From Desulfovibrio sp. (GTDB taxonomy: Bacteria > Desulfobacterota > Desulfovibrionia > Desulfovibrionales > Desulfovibrionaceae), in assembly GCF_019422935.1 (NCBI RefSeq), contig NZ_JAHZCJ010000001.1, forward strand, positions 594,127-658,126: a DNA stretch of 64,000 nucleotides, written 5' to 3'. Both the position numbers and the translations under genes were made by a program. How positions within the stretch are numbered: the first letter of the stretch is position 1; every line of letters starts with the position of its first letter. Of this stretch, positions 7,397-15,612 are shown piece after piece. The notes beneath the pieces are model-generated. The model saw nothing but the letters and a program-made list of their open reading frames with translations, was not told the DNA's origin and ran no database searches.

Positions 7397-10300
7397 ATGA
7401 AAATTGCCGATATCACCTTTGGGATGCCCAGGAACAAGGCGGCTCAGAATCCGGCGGGAGCTGCTGCCGCAGGCCAGCCAGCCATGTTGCCTTCGAGCCT
7501 CTCCGCTGCTGGCAATGCCATGCCGTGTTCATCCAGTTTGCTCGGCTTGTCTGACAGATGGGCCAGCGTTGAAGCCCTGTTCTGTTCCGTTGCGGAAGAA
7601 AATCCGGATAGCCCCGCCCTTTCTGGTGGCGGAATAAGCCTGAGCTTCAAGGAACTGAAGAATTTTTCCGCGCGTATAGCGGCCTTTGTGCAGGCGCAAA
7701 ACTACGGGCCGGAAGTGGCAGTGGGGGTGCTGTGCGAGCGCGGCGCCATGTATCTTGCCGCCGCCATTGGCATCATGCGGGCCGGTGCGGTGTATGTTCC
7801 AGTGGAGCGTGAACTGCCGCGCCCCAGGCAGGAAGCCCTGCTCAGACTCGTGCGGTTGCTGGTGACGGACAGGGCTTCACTGGCCGAAGCGGAATACCAT
7901 CGCTACCGCAACCCCAATATTGCCCACGTGCTTTGCCTGGACGCGCCAAATTTTGCGGATGCTCTGGAAAGTGGCGGTCTGAGCAGCACGGAATACTGGG
8001 AGCACCTTGCAGAGCAGGGCAGCGATCACGGTTGGCTGGACGATGTGGATGCTCGTTCTCTTGATCTGCCGCAGCTTGAGCGCATGGCGAACAGCGTGCT
8101 GCAAAAAACAGGTCTGCCCCCCTACCGTGGCCCCGGCAGCACACAAGGAAGTGCACAACCAAGCGGCAAGAGCGTGCTTGATATCGGCAGCGGCTCCGGC
8201 GTGGTGGCGCAGGCTCTGGCCTCTGCCTCCAGCCGATATGCGGCGGTCGAAATTGCCAGAAATGAACTGGACAGGGTGCAGGCCTTGCCTTGTGACGCTT
8301 CTGTAAGCATCCATCGCATGGAAGCCATAGATATCTGCTTTTTAGATGAGCGTTTTGATCTTGTGGTGCTCAACGGCGTTGTGGATTGCTTTCCCGGTTA
8401 CAATTATCTGCGCAGGGTGCTTGACCACGCTGTAGAGCGCCTCACGGAAGGCGGCAGCATTTTTGTTGGTGCCGTGCGCGATATGGACCGCAAGGACGAC
8501 CTGAGGGCAGCCATCAGGGAGCGTGCCCTTGCCACGGGCGATCAGTCGGCCTTGCTGCGTTTTGAGGGCTCGGCAGAGTTGTTTGTACCACGGCGTTTCT
8601 TCAGTGCCTGGGCGGCAGAATGCCCATATCCAGTTGAGGTGAAATTTTCACCCGCTGCGGCCTCTGCGCCCACCGCCAATGATCAGGCGGATGCCTTTCG
8701 TTACGACGTGCAGATTTGCAGAAGCGCTCATGATGCCAGACCCCACGGAACCAGAGCCATGCGAGAAAGCTTTGGCCTGAGGGATCTGGAGACCTGCCCA
8801 GTTGCCCCGCTTGCGGCAGTCAGGCCGGACGCAGCCGCCTATATTGTCTACACCAGCGGCTCCACAGGGCAGCCCAAGGGCGTTGTGGTGGAACACCGCC
8901 ACCTCCTGCACATAATCCATGCCCTGCGGGAATTCTCAGAAGGGTGCAGCGCTGTGGGGCTGGTTGCGCCGCTCTCGTTTGATGCGTCCATCCAGCAACT
9001 GGCGGTTTCGCTGTTTTGCGGCAAGCCCTTGTATGTCATGGCGGACGATGAGCGCAAAAATCCTGCGGCATTCTGTGCCTGCGCCCGCAAAAGAGGCATT
9101 GACCTTTGCGACATGACTCCGGCCTTTTTTAATGTGCTGGTGGATTATTTACAGGAGCGCCACCAGCCCCTGCCGCTCAGGCGTGTGCTGCTGGCTGGCG
9201 AGGTGCTGCGGCCAGATGTCATTCAGAAATTTTATGCCATACCCGGCAACGAAGAGGTGGTGCTGTTCAATGTGTACGGCCCCACAGAATGCACGGTAGA
9301 CAGCAGTTCCTTTCGCATTGACCGCGCCAATCATGCGGATTTCACGGCCTTTCCCATTGGCAGGCCGCTTGAAGGCGTGAGTATTTTTGTGATGGATAAA
9401 CATCAGCGCCCGGTGCCGGACTCTGTAACCGGAGAACTGTGGATCGCGGGCGCGGGCGTTTCGCGCGGCTATCTGAATGGCGTGAGCGCCGATGCTTTTA
9501 CCGAATATGCCGGTCGGCGCTGCTATCGCACTGGCGACAATGGCTTTATTCAAAACGGCCTAGTATACTATCGGGGGCGGGAGGATCAGCAGGTCAAGAT
9601 CAGGGGCAACCGGGTAGAGATCGGCGAGGTGGAAAAGGCCTTGGGGAGCTTTCCTGGTGTGCGGCAGGTGGCCGTGGTCGCGGATTTCTATCAGGCTGGC
9701 AACGACAAAAGTCTTGCCGCCTATGTAGTAGGAGCCGTGAATCCGGTGGATTTGCGCAGCTATCTTGAGCAGCAGTTGCCACCCTTTTGTGTGCCGGACT
9801 ATATTGTGCCAATGCTGGAGCTGCCCCTCTCGCCCAACCGTAAGGTGGATAAAAGGGCACTGCCGTCCCCGCTGGGCAGGGCAGAGGCCATTGCAGGGCG
9901 CTGCCCGCAAGGGCCAGTGGAGCAGACGCTTGCCGCCATCTGGAAGCGGCTGCTAGGTATGGATGTAGGCGATGCGGAGGCCAGTTTTTTCAGCATGGGC
10001 GGGCACAGCATCATGGCTGTGCGCCTTGTTGCCATGATTGAAAAAGAATTGCGCGTCCATATTGCAGTCAATGAACTGATGGCACATTCCAGCATTGCAC
10101 GGTTGGCCGAACTTGTAGAGGGCAAGGCTGGGGGGCGCACTAGCCCCATTATCAAGCTTTGCCATGGTGAAGGCGGCAAAACCCTCTTTCTGTTTCATCC
10201 AGTGGGCGGCAGCGTGTTTTGCTACAGCGATCTGGCCCGGCTGCTGGATGGGCGATTCACCCTCTATGCTGTGGAGCCTGCGGGCTTTCAGGCTGAAAAA

Positions 10301-11008
10301 ACTGCTCTGAATACGGAGCTGTACGGTGTTCAGGATTTGGCCGCGATTTATCTGGATGAAATCCTTAAGGTAGCCACAGAGAACATCGTTTTTGGCGGCT
10401 GGAGTTTCGGAGGCCTCCTTGCCTATGAGGCGGCCTGCCTGTTCGCCACGCGCGGGGGCGATCCTGGCCCGGTCTTGATTCTGGACACGGTGCTGGACAA
10501 CACCAGGGCCAAACTGCTTGCAGCCAAGGATGATGTGGAACTGTTGAAAAATCAGCTCCATGAAGCTCTGGCCTTTGATGCGGGCAAACTGCGTGGCATG
10601 AACAGGTCTGAGAGAATGACGTATCTGGTGGAATGCGGCGAAAAAGCCGGACTGCTGCCGCCTAATTTCAGCCCTGCGCAGATGGAAAACCTGTTGCAAA
10701 CGTACAGGCTCAACGCCATTGCCGCAGCGCGTTATGACAACCCAACGCCGTCTGATCTGCGCATTCTGTATATTCGCGCGTTGGATTTTGCCAGTAATCC
10801 CTACATTGACTTTACTGACCAGTATCAGGGCTGGAGCCGCTTTTTGCCTGAAAAAAACATCACCCTCCGCTGGACGGCGGGCACGCATCAAAGCATGCTT
10901 TCACCCGGCCTTGCTGATGGCGTGGCAAAGCATATCTGCGACCTTTTTGGGCAGCAGGGTGAAGGTGTGCCGACAGAGGAAGATGAGTGCGGAATGTCGA
11001 TGGGGTGA
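7397..11008 (+). CDS. Single-module NRPS: adenylation domain split by a methyltransferase-like domain, then carrier and thioesterase
   Basis: A 1203-residue multidomain enzyme. The adenylation domain begins near residue 55 with core a1-a2 (GVLCERGAMYLAAAIGIMRA, RAGAVYVPVE). It is interrupted at about 185-445 by an insert with a SAM-binding motif (SVLDIGSGSG, 259-268) and FDLVVLNGVVDCF. It resumes with a3 (YIVYTSGSTGQPKG, 482-495), a5 (NVYGPTE, about 625), a8 (GREDQQVKIRGNRVE) and the a10 lysine in NRKVDKRAL (Lys816). A carrier domain follows, with phosphopantetheine Ser871 (FFSMGGHSI). A type I thioesterase ends the protein (FHPVGG; GWSFGG with nucleophile Ser1003; late His in GTHQSM). There is no condensation domain. 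It should activate one amino or aryl acid, load it, methylate it if the insert is active, and release or self-condense it. GAGGAAAACGCTAA precedes the ATG. No export or partner genes are adjacent. Confidence 0.88.
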   Translation: MKIADITFGMPRNKAAQNPAGAAAAGQPAMLPSSLSAAGNAMPCSSSLLGLSDRWASVEALFCSVAEENPDSPALSGGGISLSFKELKNFSARIAAFVQAQNYGPEVAVGVLCERGAMYLAAAIGIMRAGAVYVPVERELPRPRQEALLRLVRLLVTDRASLAEAEYHRYRNPNIAHVLCLDAPNFADALESGGLSSTEYWEHLAEQGSDHGWLDDVDARSLDLPQLERMANSVLQKTGLPPYRGPGSTQGSAQPSGKSVLDIGSGSGVVAQALASASSRYAAVEIARNELDRVQALPCDASVSIHRMEAIDICFLDERFDLVVLNGVVDCFPGYNYLRRVLDHAVERLTEGGSIFVGAVRDMDRKDDLRAAIRERALATGDQSALLRFEGSAELFVPRRFFSAWAAECPYPVEVKFSPAAASAPTANDQADAFRYDVQICRSAHDARPHGTRAMRESFGLRDLETCPVAPLAAVRPDAAAYIVYTSGSTGQPKGVVVEHRHLLHIIHALREFSEGCSAVGLVAPLSFDASIQQLAVSLFCGKPLYVMADDERKNPAAFCACARKRGIDLCDMTPAFFNVLVDYLQERHQPLPLRRVLLAGEVLRPDVIQKFYAIPGNEEVVLFNVYGPTECTVDSSSFRIDRANHADFTAFPIGRPLEGVSIFVMDKHQRPVPDSVTGELWIAGAGVSRGYLNGVSADAFTEYAGRRCYRTGDNGFIQNGLVYYRGREDQQVKIRGNRVEIGEVEKALGSFPGVRQVAVVADFYQAGNDKSLAAYVVGAVNPVDLRSYLEQQLPPFCVPDYIVPMLELPLSPNRKVDKRALPSPLGRAEAIAGRCPQGPVEQTLAAIWKRLLGMDVGDAEASFFSMGGHSIMAVRLVAMIEKELRVHIAVNELMAHSSIARLAELVEGKAGGRTSPIIKLCHGEGGKTLFLFHPVGGSVFCYSDLARLLDGRFTLYAVEPAGFQAEKTALNTELYGVQDLAAIYLDEILKVATENIVFGGWSFGGLLAYEAACLFATRGGDPGPVLILDTVLDNTRAKLLAAKDDVELLKNQLHEALAFDAGKLRGMNRSERMTYLVECGEKAGLLPPNFSPAQMENLLQTYRLNAIAAARYDNPTPSDLRILYIRALDFASNPYIDFTDQYQGWSRFLPEKNITLRWTAGTHQSMLSPGLADGVAKHICDLFGQQGEGVPTEEDECGMSMG

Positions 11009-11092
11009 GGTGGACATCAGCATTTCGCAGCGTGGGCACACACATGGGGGCGCTATGCTGTAGGTATGACTGGAAGGGAGTTTTTTACATAC

Positions 11093-11123
11093 AAAAAAGG
11101 GGGCTATCCATAAGGATAACCCC
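11093..11123 (-). terminator. Terminator downstream of the tRNA-Val remnant
   Basis: On the minus strand GGGGTTATCC-TTAT-GGATAGCCCC is followed by six T. It lies ten bases past the CCA end of the tRNA fragment and was presumably the native terminator of the tRNA gene. It could also stop NRPS transcription on the plus strand, although the plus-strand T tract is poor. Confidence 0.8.
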
Positions 11124-11132
11124 TTTCATATT

Positions 11133-11180
11133 TGGTGGGCAGTACAGGACTTGAACCTGTGGCCCCCGCCTTGTAAGGGC
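11133..11180 (-). other. Prophage attachment site: 3' half of tRNA-Val(TAC)
   Basis: Read on the minus strand, this is a tRNA from the anticodon loop to the encoded CCA: loop CTTACAA (anticodon TAC), 3' anticodon-stem strand GGCGG, variable loop GGGCC, T arm ACAGG-TTCAAGT-CCTGT, acceptor ACTGCCC-A-CCA. The 5' half is missing: upstream bases (ATGCC and beyond) cannot form the D arm or the 5' acceptor strand. Such a duplicated 3' tRNA segment is what tyrosine recombinases leave at one end of an integrated element. It marks the chromosome-prophage junction. The intact tRNA-Val should lie at the far end of the prophage, outside the window. Confidence 0.8.
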
Positions 11181-11337
11181 ATGGGTGAATGATTAATATT
11201 ATGAAATAATTAACTTTATTTTATAGCGCACATGACTTTTTGAGCACTTTTGCCCCATTTCATGTGCCCACTTCATGTGCCCAAAGTCTGGGGCACACAA
11301 TCCCACCTCAAGCCCGGTTCTGGGCAGTTAATCCGAG

Positions 11338-12300
11338 CTACCTTTGAAATACACTCTCCCGATGGTATAGCATAAAGACTGCTTGCCTCGCTGAGAATGG
11401 TCCGACGTTCTTTCCAACCAGCGAATAGCCACAGAGGGCTTCTAAGTCTCTATGTGATACCTTGGTTGAAATAAGAACTGTCCCATTATCCTCAAACGAA
11501 ATTAGCCCCTTATCAAAGAGATGATCAAAGTCAGGCGTAAGAAGCAATCCATTGTTGCCATCAAGGCGCTCTGCATTGCTGCTGTCACGCCAAGGCTTGA
11601 TATGGCTAGCCCGCAGCAGGTGAGCATTTGTGATGCCGGTGAAGCGGCAGCAGTGTTCTATGCCCTCTAGTCTCTCACGAAATTTGCCTTGCCCGCGGCG
11701 CGACATGATCAGGGCTTGCTTCTCAGTCGGTTTAAGTTCGGTGCTAGAGTTAATAACCTCAGTCATTCTGTCTTCCATCTCGGCACGGATCTGGTCGGCT
11801 ATTGTAGGGTCTTGTGGCTGTGTAGCGGCGAGGCTTATGATGTCTTCGGCAAAATTCCGCATTGGGGCCAACAATGCCGTTGCCAGTACATCAGAAATGC
11901 CTGTGAGATACACTCCTTGCAGACCACGGCCATTCGTTTGAAGGGGAGCATATTTGTGGGGTAGCAAAGGAGCTATCGTTTCCATCATATCAGCCGGGCG
12001 GAATGGCGTAGGAATTTTGTGCCATGCTACTTTTACCAGCCACCCATCGTTATCCCAATCTTTCCCTGCCTCGCCGAACTCTACTGGCTTGTGTGTCGAT
12101 AGGGCTGCGTGTGTGGCAACGCCAAGGTGTTGAATCTTTGTCTTGTAGAAGGAAAAAATGATATCTCCGACCTCAACGGCCGCCATGGTGTCATAGAAGT
12201 AGTTCTTGGCGCCGTTCTTTTTGCGTTTAGGCGACCAGAGGTAGCCGCCTGCTATTTCATATTCCGAGCTTTTATTCTGATTCACCCACCAAAAAGCCAT
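11338..12300 (-). CDS. HNH endonuclease with N-terminal EVE/PUA-like domain, probable modification-dependent restriction enzyme
   Basis: A 320-residue protein. Residues 1-135 (FWWVNQNKSSEYEIAGGYLW, then VGDIIFSFYKTKIQHLGVA) look like the EVE/PUA-type module that reads modified bases. The C-terminal part (about 205-285) is an HNH_2-type nuclease: CCRFTGITNAHLLRASHIKP, then NNGLLLTPDFDHLFDKGLI, with the histidine of SHIKPW and the DFDHLFD segment as likely metal/active-site residues. This combination is known from type IV, methylation-dependent restriction enzymes. It is the first gene inside the att site, a usual place for prophage cargo that protects the lysogen. The reader domain is inferred from sequence style, not a search. 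Confidence 0.7.
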   Translation of the reverse strand: MAFWWVNQNKSSEYEIAGGYLWSPKRKKNGAKNYFYDTMAAVEVGDIIFSFYKTKIQHLGVATHAALSTHKPVEFGEAGKDWDNDGWLVKVAWHKIPTPFRPADMMETIAPLLPHKYAPLQTNGRGLQGVYLTGISDVLATALLAPMRNFAEDIISLAATQPQDPTIADQIRAEMEDRMTEVINSSTELKPTEKQALIMSRRGQGKFRERLEGIEHCCRFTGITNAHLLRASHIKPWRDSSNAERLDGNNGLLLTPDFDHLFDKGLISFEDNGTVLISTKVSHRDLEALCGYSLVGKNVGPFSARQAVFMLYHRESVFQR

Positions 12301-12340
12301 GGTTATCTCACTTTGCTAGCGCGGTTGGCCGAAATTTCGC

Positions 12341-13087
12341 TCACCACATGCCGGCGGTAACGCACGGCTCTTTGACGAACTTGTTCTCGTTGCCCTGTAG
12401 GGCTTCAATGCGCTTGGCCCTAGTGCATTCCCATTTATCCACTGGATACTGCTTGTCCCAGGCCTGCATGAGTTGTTCCTGCTGCCTGCTCATGTGGTAG
12501 CGGGGGCCGTAGGAGTCTGCCATGTAGAAATATGTTCGGGCGATCTGGCCACGGGCGCGCGCCGGAGGCTCGGCCTTGCGGTCTGCGATTTTCATCTCAC
12601 ACGTGCCGAAGGTCGCAGGTTCACCGGCAAGCATCTGGTAGTTGAAATTTGACCGCATCGCGTTAACTGCGCCGATTGCCGGGAACAAGTTGTACATATC
12701 GGCCTGCATCAAGCGGTATTCTGGGTTGACCTTCTCGGCGCACTTGCGGCCTTTGAACTCTTTGCCCTTGTTGTCCACGCATTCAGGGGAACCCTCGCGC
12801 CATTCGGGGAAGGCCTGGCCGAAGTTTTCAGCGGGTAAGGCATGTTCCCATTCAATGCGGTCAGCGCGTTTCTCGTGCTTCGGCGTGGTGAAGCCCTCGG
12901 GCAAGGTAATGTTGCCCTGGGCATCGTAGGTCGCGCCGCAGTAAAATGTTATGCGGTGGTCTGCGTAGACCTGCGACAACATCTTCTTTGAGTGGGCAAA
13001 ACTGTCGTTGGTCGTGTTGCCTGCGGCAAAGGCCAGAGCTGGGAGTAGCAGAGCGGCAAGAAGGACAGAGAGCAGAAGTTTGCGCAT
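12341..13087 (-). CDS. Periplasmic endonuclease I (EndA/NucM family)
   Basis: A 248-residue secreted nuclease with a clear Sec signal peptide (MRKLLLSVLLAALLLPALAFA, cleavage about residue 21). The endonuclease I signatures follow: RIEWEHALPAENFG with the catalytic histidine in WEHAL, ADMYNLFPAIGAVNAMRSN with the metal-binding Asn, and YFYMADSYG. Family members degrade DNA non-specifically in the periplasm. The ATG overlaps the stop of the upstream lipoprotein gene (TAATG), so the two are translationally coupled. Placed on a prophage, it could destroy the incoming DNA of competing phages or plasmids; that role is inference. Confidence 0.88.
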   Translation of the reverse strand: MRKLLLSVLLAALLLPALAFAAGNTTNDSFAHSKKMLSQVYADHRITFYCGATYDAQGNITLPEGFTTPKHEKRADRIEWEHALPAENFGQAFPEWREGSPECVDNKGKEFKGRKCAEKVNPEYRLMQADMYNLFPAIGAVNAMRSNFNYQMLAGEPATFGTCEMKIADRKAEPPARARGQIARTYFYMADSYGPRYHMSRQQEQLMQAWDKQYPVDKWECTRAKRIEALQGNENKFVKEPCVTAGMW

Positions 13088-13383
13088 TACTCACCATCCT
13101 GACGTGCGGCGCATTCAAAGGTTATGGCAGCCGTTGCGCCGTCAGGCGTCGGTTGTGTTTCTATGGTCAGGATGTTTGCGCGCTTCCCCTTTTGGGCGCA
13201 GAAATCATTTGCGATCTTGATGGCATCCCGTTTGGCATCCATCTGCGCGCCATTCAAAAGGGCCTGCGTTCTTTCTATATCCACGGTGTACACGTTAGGC
13301 CGGATTTCTAACGGAGCACCGACTTTAGTGCCGCAGCCCGAAAGCGCCCAGACGCAGCAGGCCAACAGAATAAGGTTTCTCAT
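13087..13383 (-). CDS. Small lipoprotein coupled to the endonuclease
   Basis: A 98-residue protein with a lipoprotein signal, MRNLILLACCVWALSGCGTK; the lipobox is LSGC with Cys at about residue 16. The mature part (VDIERTQALLNGAQMDAKRD, then ANDFCAQKGKRANILT) has two cysteines and no family I recognise. The start used is the ATG at 13383 behind GGGGGAGAGG; an upstream TTG would add four residues. It precedes and overlaps the EndA-type gene and could modulate or anchor that nuclease, but this is a guess from coupling alone. Confidence 0.7.
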   Translation of the reverse strand: MRNLILLACCVWALSGCGTKVGAPLEIRPNVYTVDIERTQALLNGAQMDAKRDAIKIANDFCAQKGKRANILTIETQPTPDGATAAITFECAARQDGE

Positions 13384-13468
13384 CCTCTCCCCCAAGCTTT
13401 TTTGGTTTATCTATCAATCGCTATGCGTTGGCGCAAGGGGAGGCGATGAGGCACGCTCCACGTAAGCC

Positions 13469-13753
13469 CTACGACTTGTTGTCGTTGGGGTGTGCGTCTG
13501 TGTCCGCGCGGCACTTACACGACGGGCTGATAGATCCGTCGCGGCAGACAACACGGCCATTTTTGCACTGGTCGGACATGCCGCCGTGATGCGAGCAACA
13601 GCCGCGGGCAGCCTCAAGTATGCCTGGAAGATCGTCAGGCTGGAGCGTGGTGGCGCACTGGTCGGCGGTAATGGTCTGAGGTGCAGCGGTGGTGTCGGCA
13701 AAGGCCGGGGCCGCGAGAAGAAGGAAGAGGAGAGCGGTGGCGAAAGTTTTCAT
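13469..13753 (-). CDS. Secreted cysteine-rich small protein
   Basis: A 94-residue protein with a signal peptide (MKTFATALLFLLLAAPAFAD). The mature part has seven cysteines in a tight pattern: ADQCATTL, RGCCSHHGGM, QCKNGRVVCRDGSISPSCKC. The CCSHHGG and VVCRDGS-SPSC phrases recur in small secreted proteins of proteobacteria of unknown function. An AGGAGG site precedes ATG 13753. It belongs to the minus-strand cargo group with the lipoprotein and EndA-type nuclease, 85 bases upstream of them. Confidence 0.7.
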   Translation of the reverse strand: MKTFATALLFLLLAAPAFADTTAAPQTITADQCATTLQPDDLPGILEAARGCCSHHGGMSDQCKNGRVVCRDGSISPSCKCRADTDAHPNDNKS

Positions 13754-13873
13754 AAAACCTCCTATGCTCAGTGCGTAACGCGGGGAAAATAGCGTGTCAA
13801 AAATAATAGTGTACAGCTTGGTAGAGTTGTTACAAAAAAATGGATAAGCATGTATAAAATAAGGAGGGGTTGG

Positions 13874-14692
13874 ATGAATAAATTAGAAAAAAATATCAGG
13901 AAATTTGTAGCTGATTTTTTTGATTATCTGATTGAGAAAAAACAGTGTGAAAAATTCACATCAGACACTTACCACGACTGTATCAAATCTGTTGACTTCG
14001 GAGATAATTTTTATTTGCGTTTTCTATTAGAGTGGGGCGGGAAAAATTTTTATCTCACTATCTTTAATAGGAATAAATATTTACTTGAGCTTTTTTTATG
14101 CAGAATTTTATTCAACGATGATGGAACAATTACTTGGTATCTTGATACTCCTTCAAGAAAGGAAAATTTGAAGACTTACAAAAGTAAAAATATCCCTTTG
14201 CTTGAAATACCGAGTGAAAAAGTTAAAGCCATAAAATGTCAGCAAGAAGAGCTACACTCTGGCAAAAGATTTAACAAGGTCAATAAGGGATACTTGATTG
14301 CACAAGATACTCCAAGGATAGAGGTATTTGAGCGATTAGAAGCTATTATTTATTCTGTAATTGGCAATGAGGCTATAATTTCAAACGTTGATGATTTTGT
14401 ACTTGAGGGTATTGCAAAAGAAATTACTACAAATAAGAAGAGCCGCACTAGAAGATTCATTGAACCTGTCAAAGCAAGGGACGGCTATGCATGTCGATCT
14501 TGTGGTTTAAGTATTACAGTAAATGGTAACCATATTTTGCAAGTACATCATTTAAAGCCACTGATTAAAAAAGTAAAAACAACAATGGATGACCTTATAA
14601 GCTTATGTCCAACGTGTCATTTTATTGCTCATAAAAGGACACCTCCGTATACACTCGACGAACTATCTGAAATAATAAATAATCATAAATAA
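13874..14692 (+). CDS. HNH endonuclease domain protein, AT-rich cargo gene
   Basis: A 272-residue protein. The C-terminal 75 residues form an HNH nuclease module of the McrA/HNH type: RDGYACRSCGLSI (CxxC), LQVHHLKPL (catalytic histidines), LISLCPTCHFIAHK (second CxxC and final His). The N-terminal 190 residues, rich in Lys, Phe and Tyr, have no family I recognise and may be a target-recognition domain. The gene is much more AT-rich than its neighbours, suggesting separate acquisition. The ATG at 13874 follows GGAGG by seven bases and is preferred over an in-frame ATG at 13850 without one. It reads away from the att site with its own terminator, as cargo genes do. Confidence 0.75.
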   Translation: MNKLEKNIRKFVADFFDYLIEKKQCEKFTSDTYHDCIKSVDFGDNFYLRFLLEWGGKNFYLTIFNRNKYLLELFLCRILFNDDGTITWYLDTPSRKENLKTYKSKNIPLLEIPSEKVKAIKCQQEELHSGKRFNKVNKGYLIAQDTPRIEVFERLEAIIYSVIGNEAIISNVDDFVLEGIAKEITTNKKSRTRRFIEPVKARDGYACRSCGLSITVNGNHILQVHHLKPLIKKVKTTMDDLISLCPTCHFIAHKRTPPYTLDELSEIINNHK

Positions 14693-14710
14693 GATTTGTG
14701 TTTATAATCG

Positions 14711-14741
14711 ACCGGGGGGCAAGCCGGTTGGGCTTTTTTTT
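14711..14741 (+). terminator. Terminator after the HNH cargo gene
   Basis: AAGCC-GGTTG-GGCTT (14721-14735) runs directly into a T tract. An alternative stem ACCGG/CCGGT (14711-14728) overlaps it. Confidence 0.6.
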
Positions 14742-14754
14742 CTTATTTTTGCGC

Positions 14755-14784
14755 TTGGTTGAGCCGGAATTTATGGAGTGATAG
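14755..14784 (+). promoter_or_regulatory. Cargo-gene promoter, TTGGTT-N18-TGATAG
   Basis: TTGGTT, an 18-base spacer beginning GAGCCG, then TGATAG. The start would fall near 14791, just upstream of the GGGAGGG ribosome site of the next gene. A near copy (TGGGTT-GAGCCG...-TGGTAT, same 18-base spacing) precedes the lipoprotein gene at 16115. Confidence 0.4.
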
Positions 14785-14806
14785 GCCAGAGAAAAGGGAG
14801 GGATTT

Positions 14807-15055
14807 ATGAAAAAATTGCTTTTAGCCCTGATTGCATTTTCTCTGGCCTTTGCCCCGTGCCTGATTGCCACCGATGCCAGCGCCAAGGGATCAACAAGCG
14901 TTAAGGGCTATACCAAAAAATCCGGCACATATGTGACCTCGCACAAGCGCACGGCCCCGAATAAGACCAAGAGCGACAACTATTCGACCAAGGGGAACAC
15001 AAACCCCTATACGGGCAAGGCCGGGACAAAAGACCCGTCCAAGTCAAAGAAGTAG
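14807..15055 (+). CDS. Small secreted basic protein
   Basis: An 82-residue protein with a signal peptide (MKKLLLALIAFSLAFAPCLI...DASA). The mature region is basic and rich in Ser/Thr/Lys/Gly: TSVKGYTKKSGTYVTSHKRT, then TKGNTNPYTGKAGTKDP. This SHKRTAPN...TNPYTGK style is common in small exported proteins of phages and bacteria with no assigned function. The ATG at 14807 has a GGGAGGG ribosome site; an upstream TTG-start version is unlikely because it would spoil the signal peptide. The gene has its own promoter motif and terminator, a typical moron arrangement. Confidence 0.7.
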   Translation: MKKLLLALIAFSLAFAPCLIATDASAKGSTSVKGYTKKSGTYVTSHKRTAPNKTKSDNYSTKGNTNPYTGKAGTKDPSKSKK

Positions 15056-15062
15056 CCATTGG

Positions 15063-15087
15063 GCCGCTCAGAAATGGGCGGCTTTTT
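15063..15087 (+). terminator. Terminator after the small secreted protein
   Basis: GCCGCTC-AGAAAT-GGGCGGC followed by five T, eight bases after the stop codon. Confidence 0.85.
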
Positions 15088-15359
15088 CTATTCCACCTTC
15101 TTGAACTTCCGACCCTCAACCCGCACGCGCCCGGCGGCCACAAGTTGCTGAATGGTGCGCGGCATGTGCCCCATGGGTAGCAAGGTATACGACTGGGTCA
15201 AAGAGGGTTGGCATACAGAAAGGATAAGGAGGGCGGGGGAAAAGAAAAGGCCGGGGTCTTCAGCTTTGATTCATAAAGACTTGCGTTCATCGGCACTCGT
15301 TGCTATTTGAATGGTGTGCTCACTGCGAAATTGGACGTTTTTTTTAGGAGGTGGCAGAG
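15088..15359. other. Gene-free spacer in the cargo region
   Basis: No supported gene. On the minus strand a 28-codon frame (MGHMPRTIQQLVAAGRVRVE...) ends at the terminator but has no ribosome site and looks like the tail of a lost gene. The last 25 bases hold a poly-T run and the ribosome site of the next gene. Confidence 0.4.
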
Positions 15360-15611
15360 TTGAGTAATCACGATGGGTCAAAAAATGACGAAATTGATAC
15401 TCCTTTGGCAGTCCTTGCCACCGGTCATGCCGTAGGAACTACTGAAGATTTCACGCTCCTGACTTTTGTGCAGGGCATACCCTCATGGGAAGGTATTGAT
15501 GGAGAAGAAATCGTAACTAAATTTAAACCCGTAGCCAACATAGCGATATCAAACAAACTTGCTATTTCACTGGCTAAAAAGATACTATCTTCGCTTAAGG
15601 CAGATTCCTAA
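15360..15611 (+). CDS. Small protein of unknown function, TTG start
   Basis: An 83-residue acidic protein. TTG at 15360 is chosen because AGGAGG lies eight bases before it; the GTG at 15351 touches the ribosome site. The C-terminal half (VANIAISNKLAISLAKKIL) resembles the end of DUF3467-like small proteins (a conserved P-V-A-x-I-x-x-S-x-x-x-A pattern), but I would not assign it. It is followed one base later by a coiled-coil membrane protein gene, so the two form a unit. Confidence 0.6.
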   Translation: MSNHDGSKNDEIDTPLAVLATGHAVGTTEDFTLLTFVQGIPSWEGIDGEEIVTKFKPVANIAISNKLAISLAKKILSSLKADS

Positions 15612-15612
15612 A

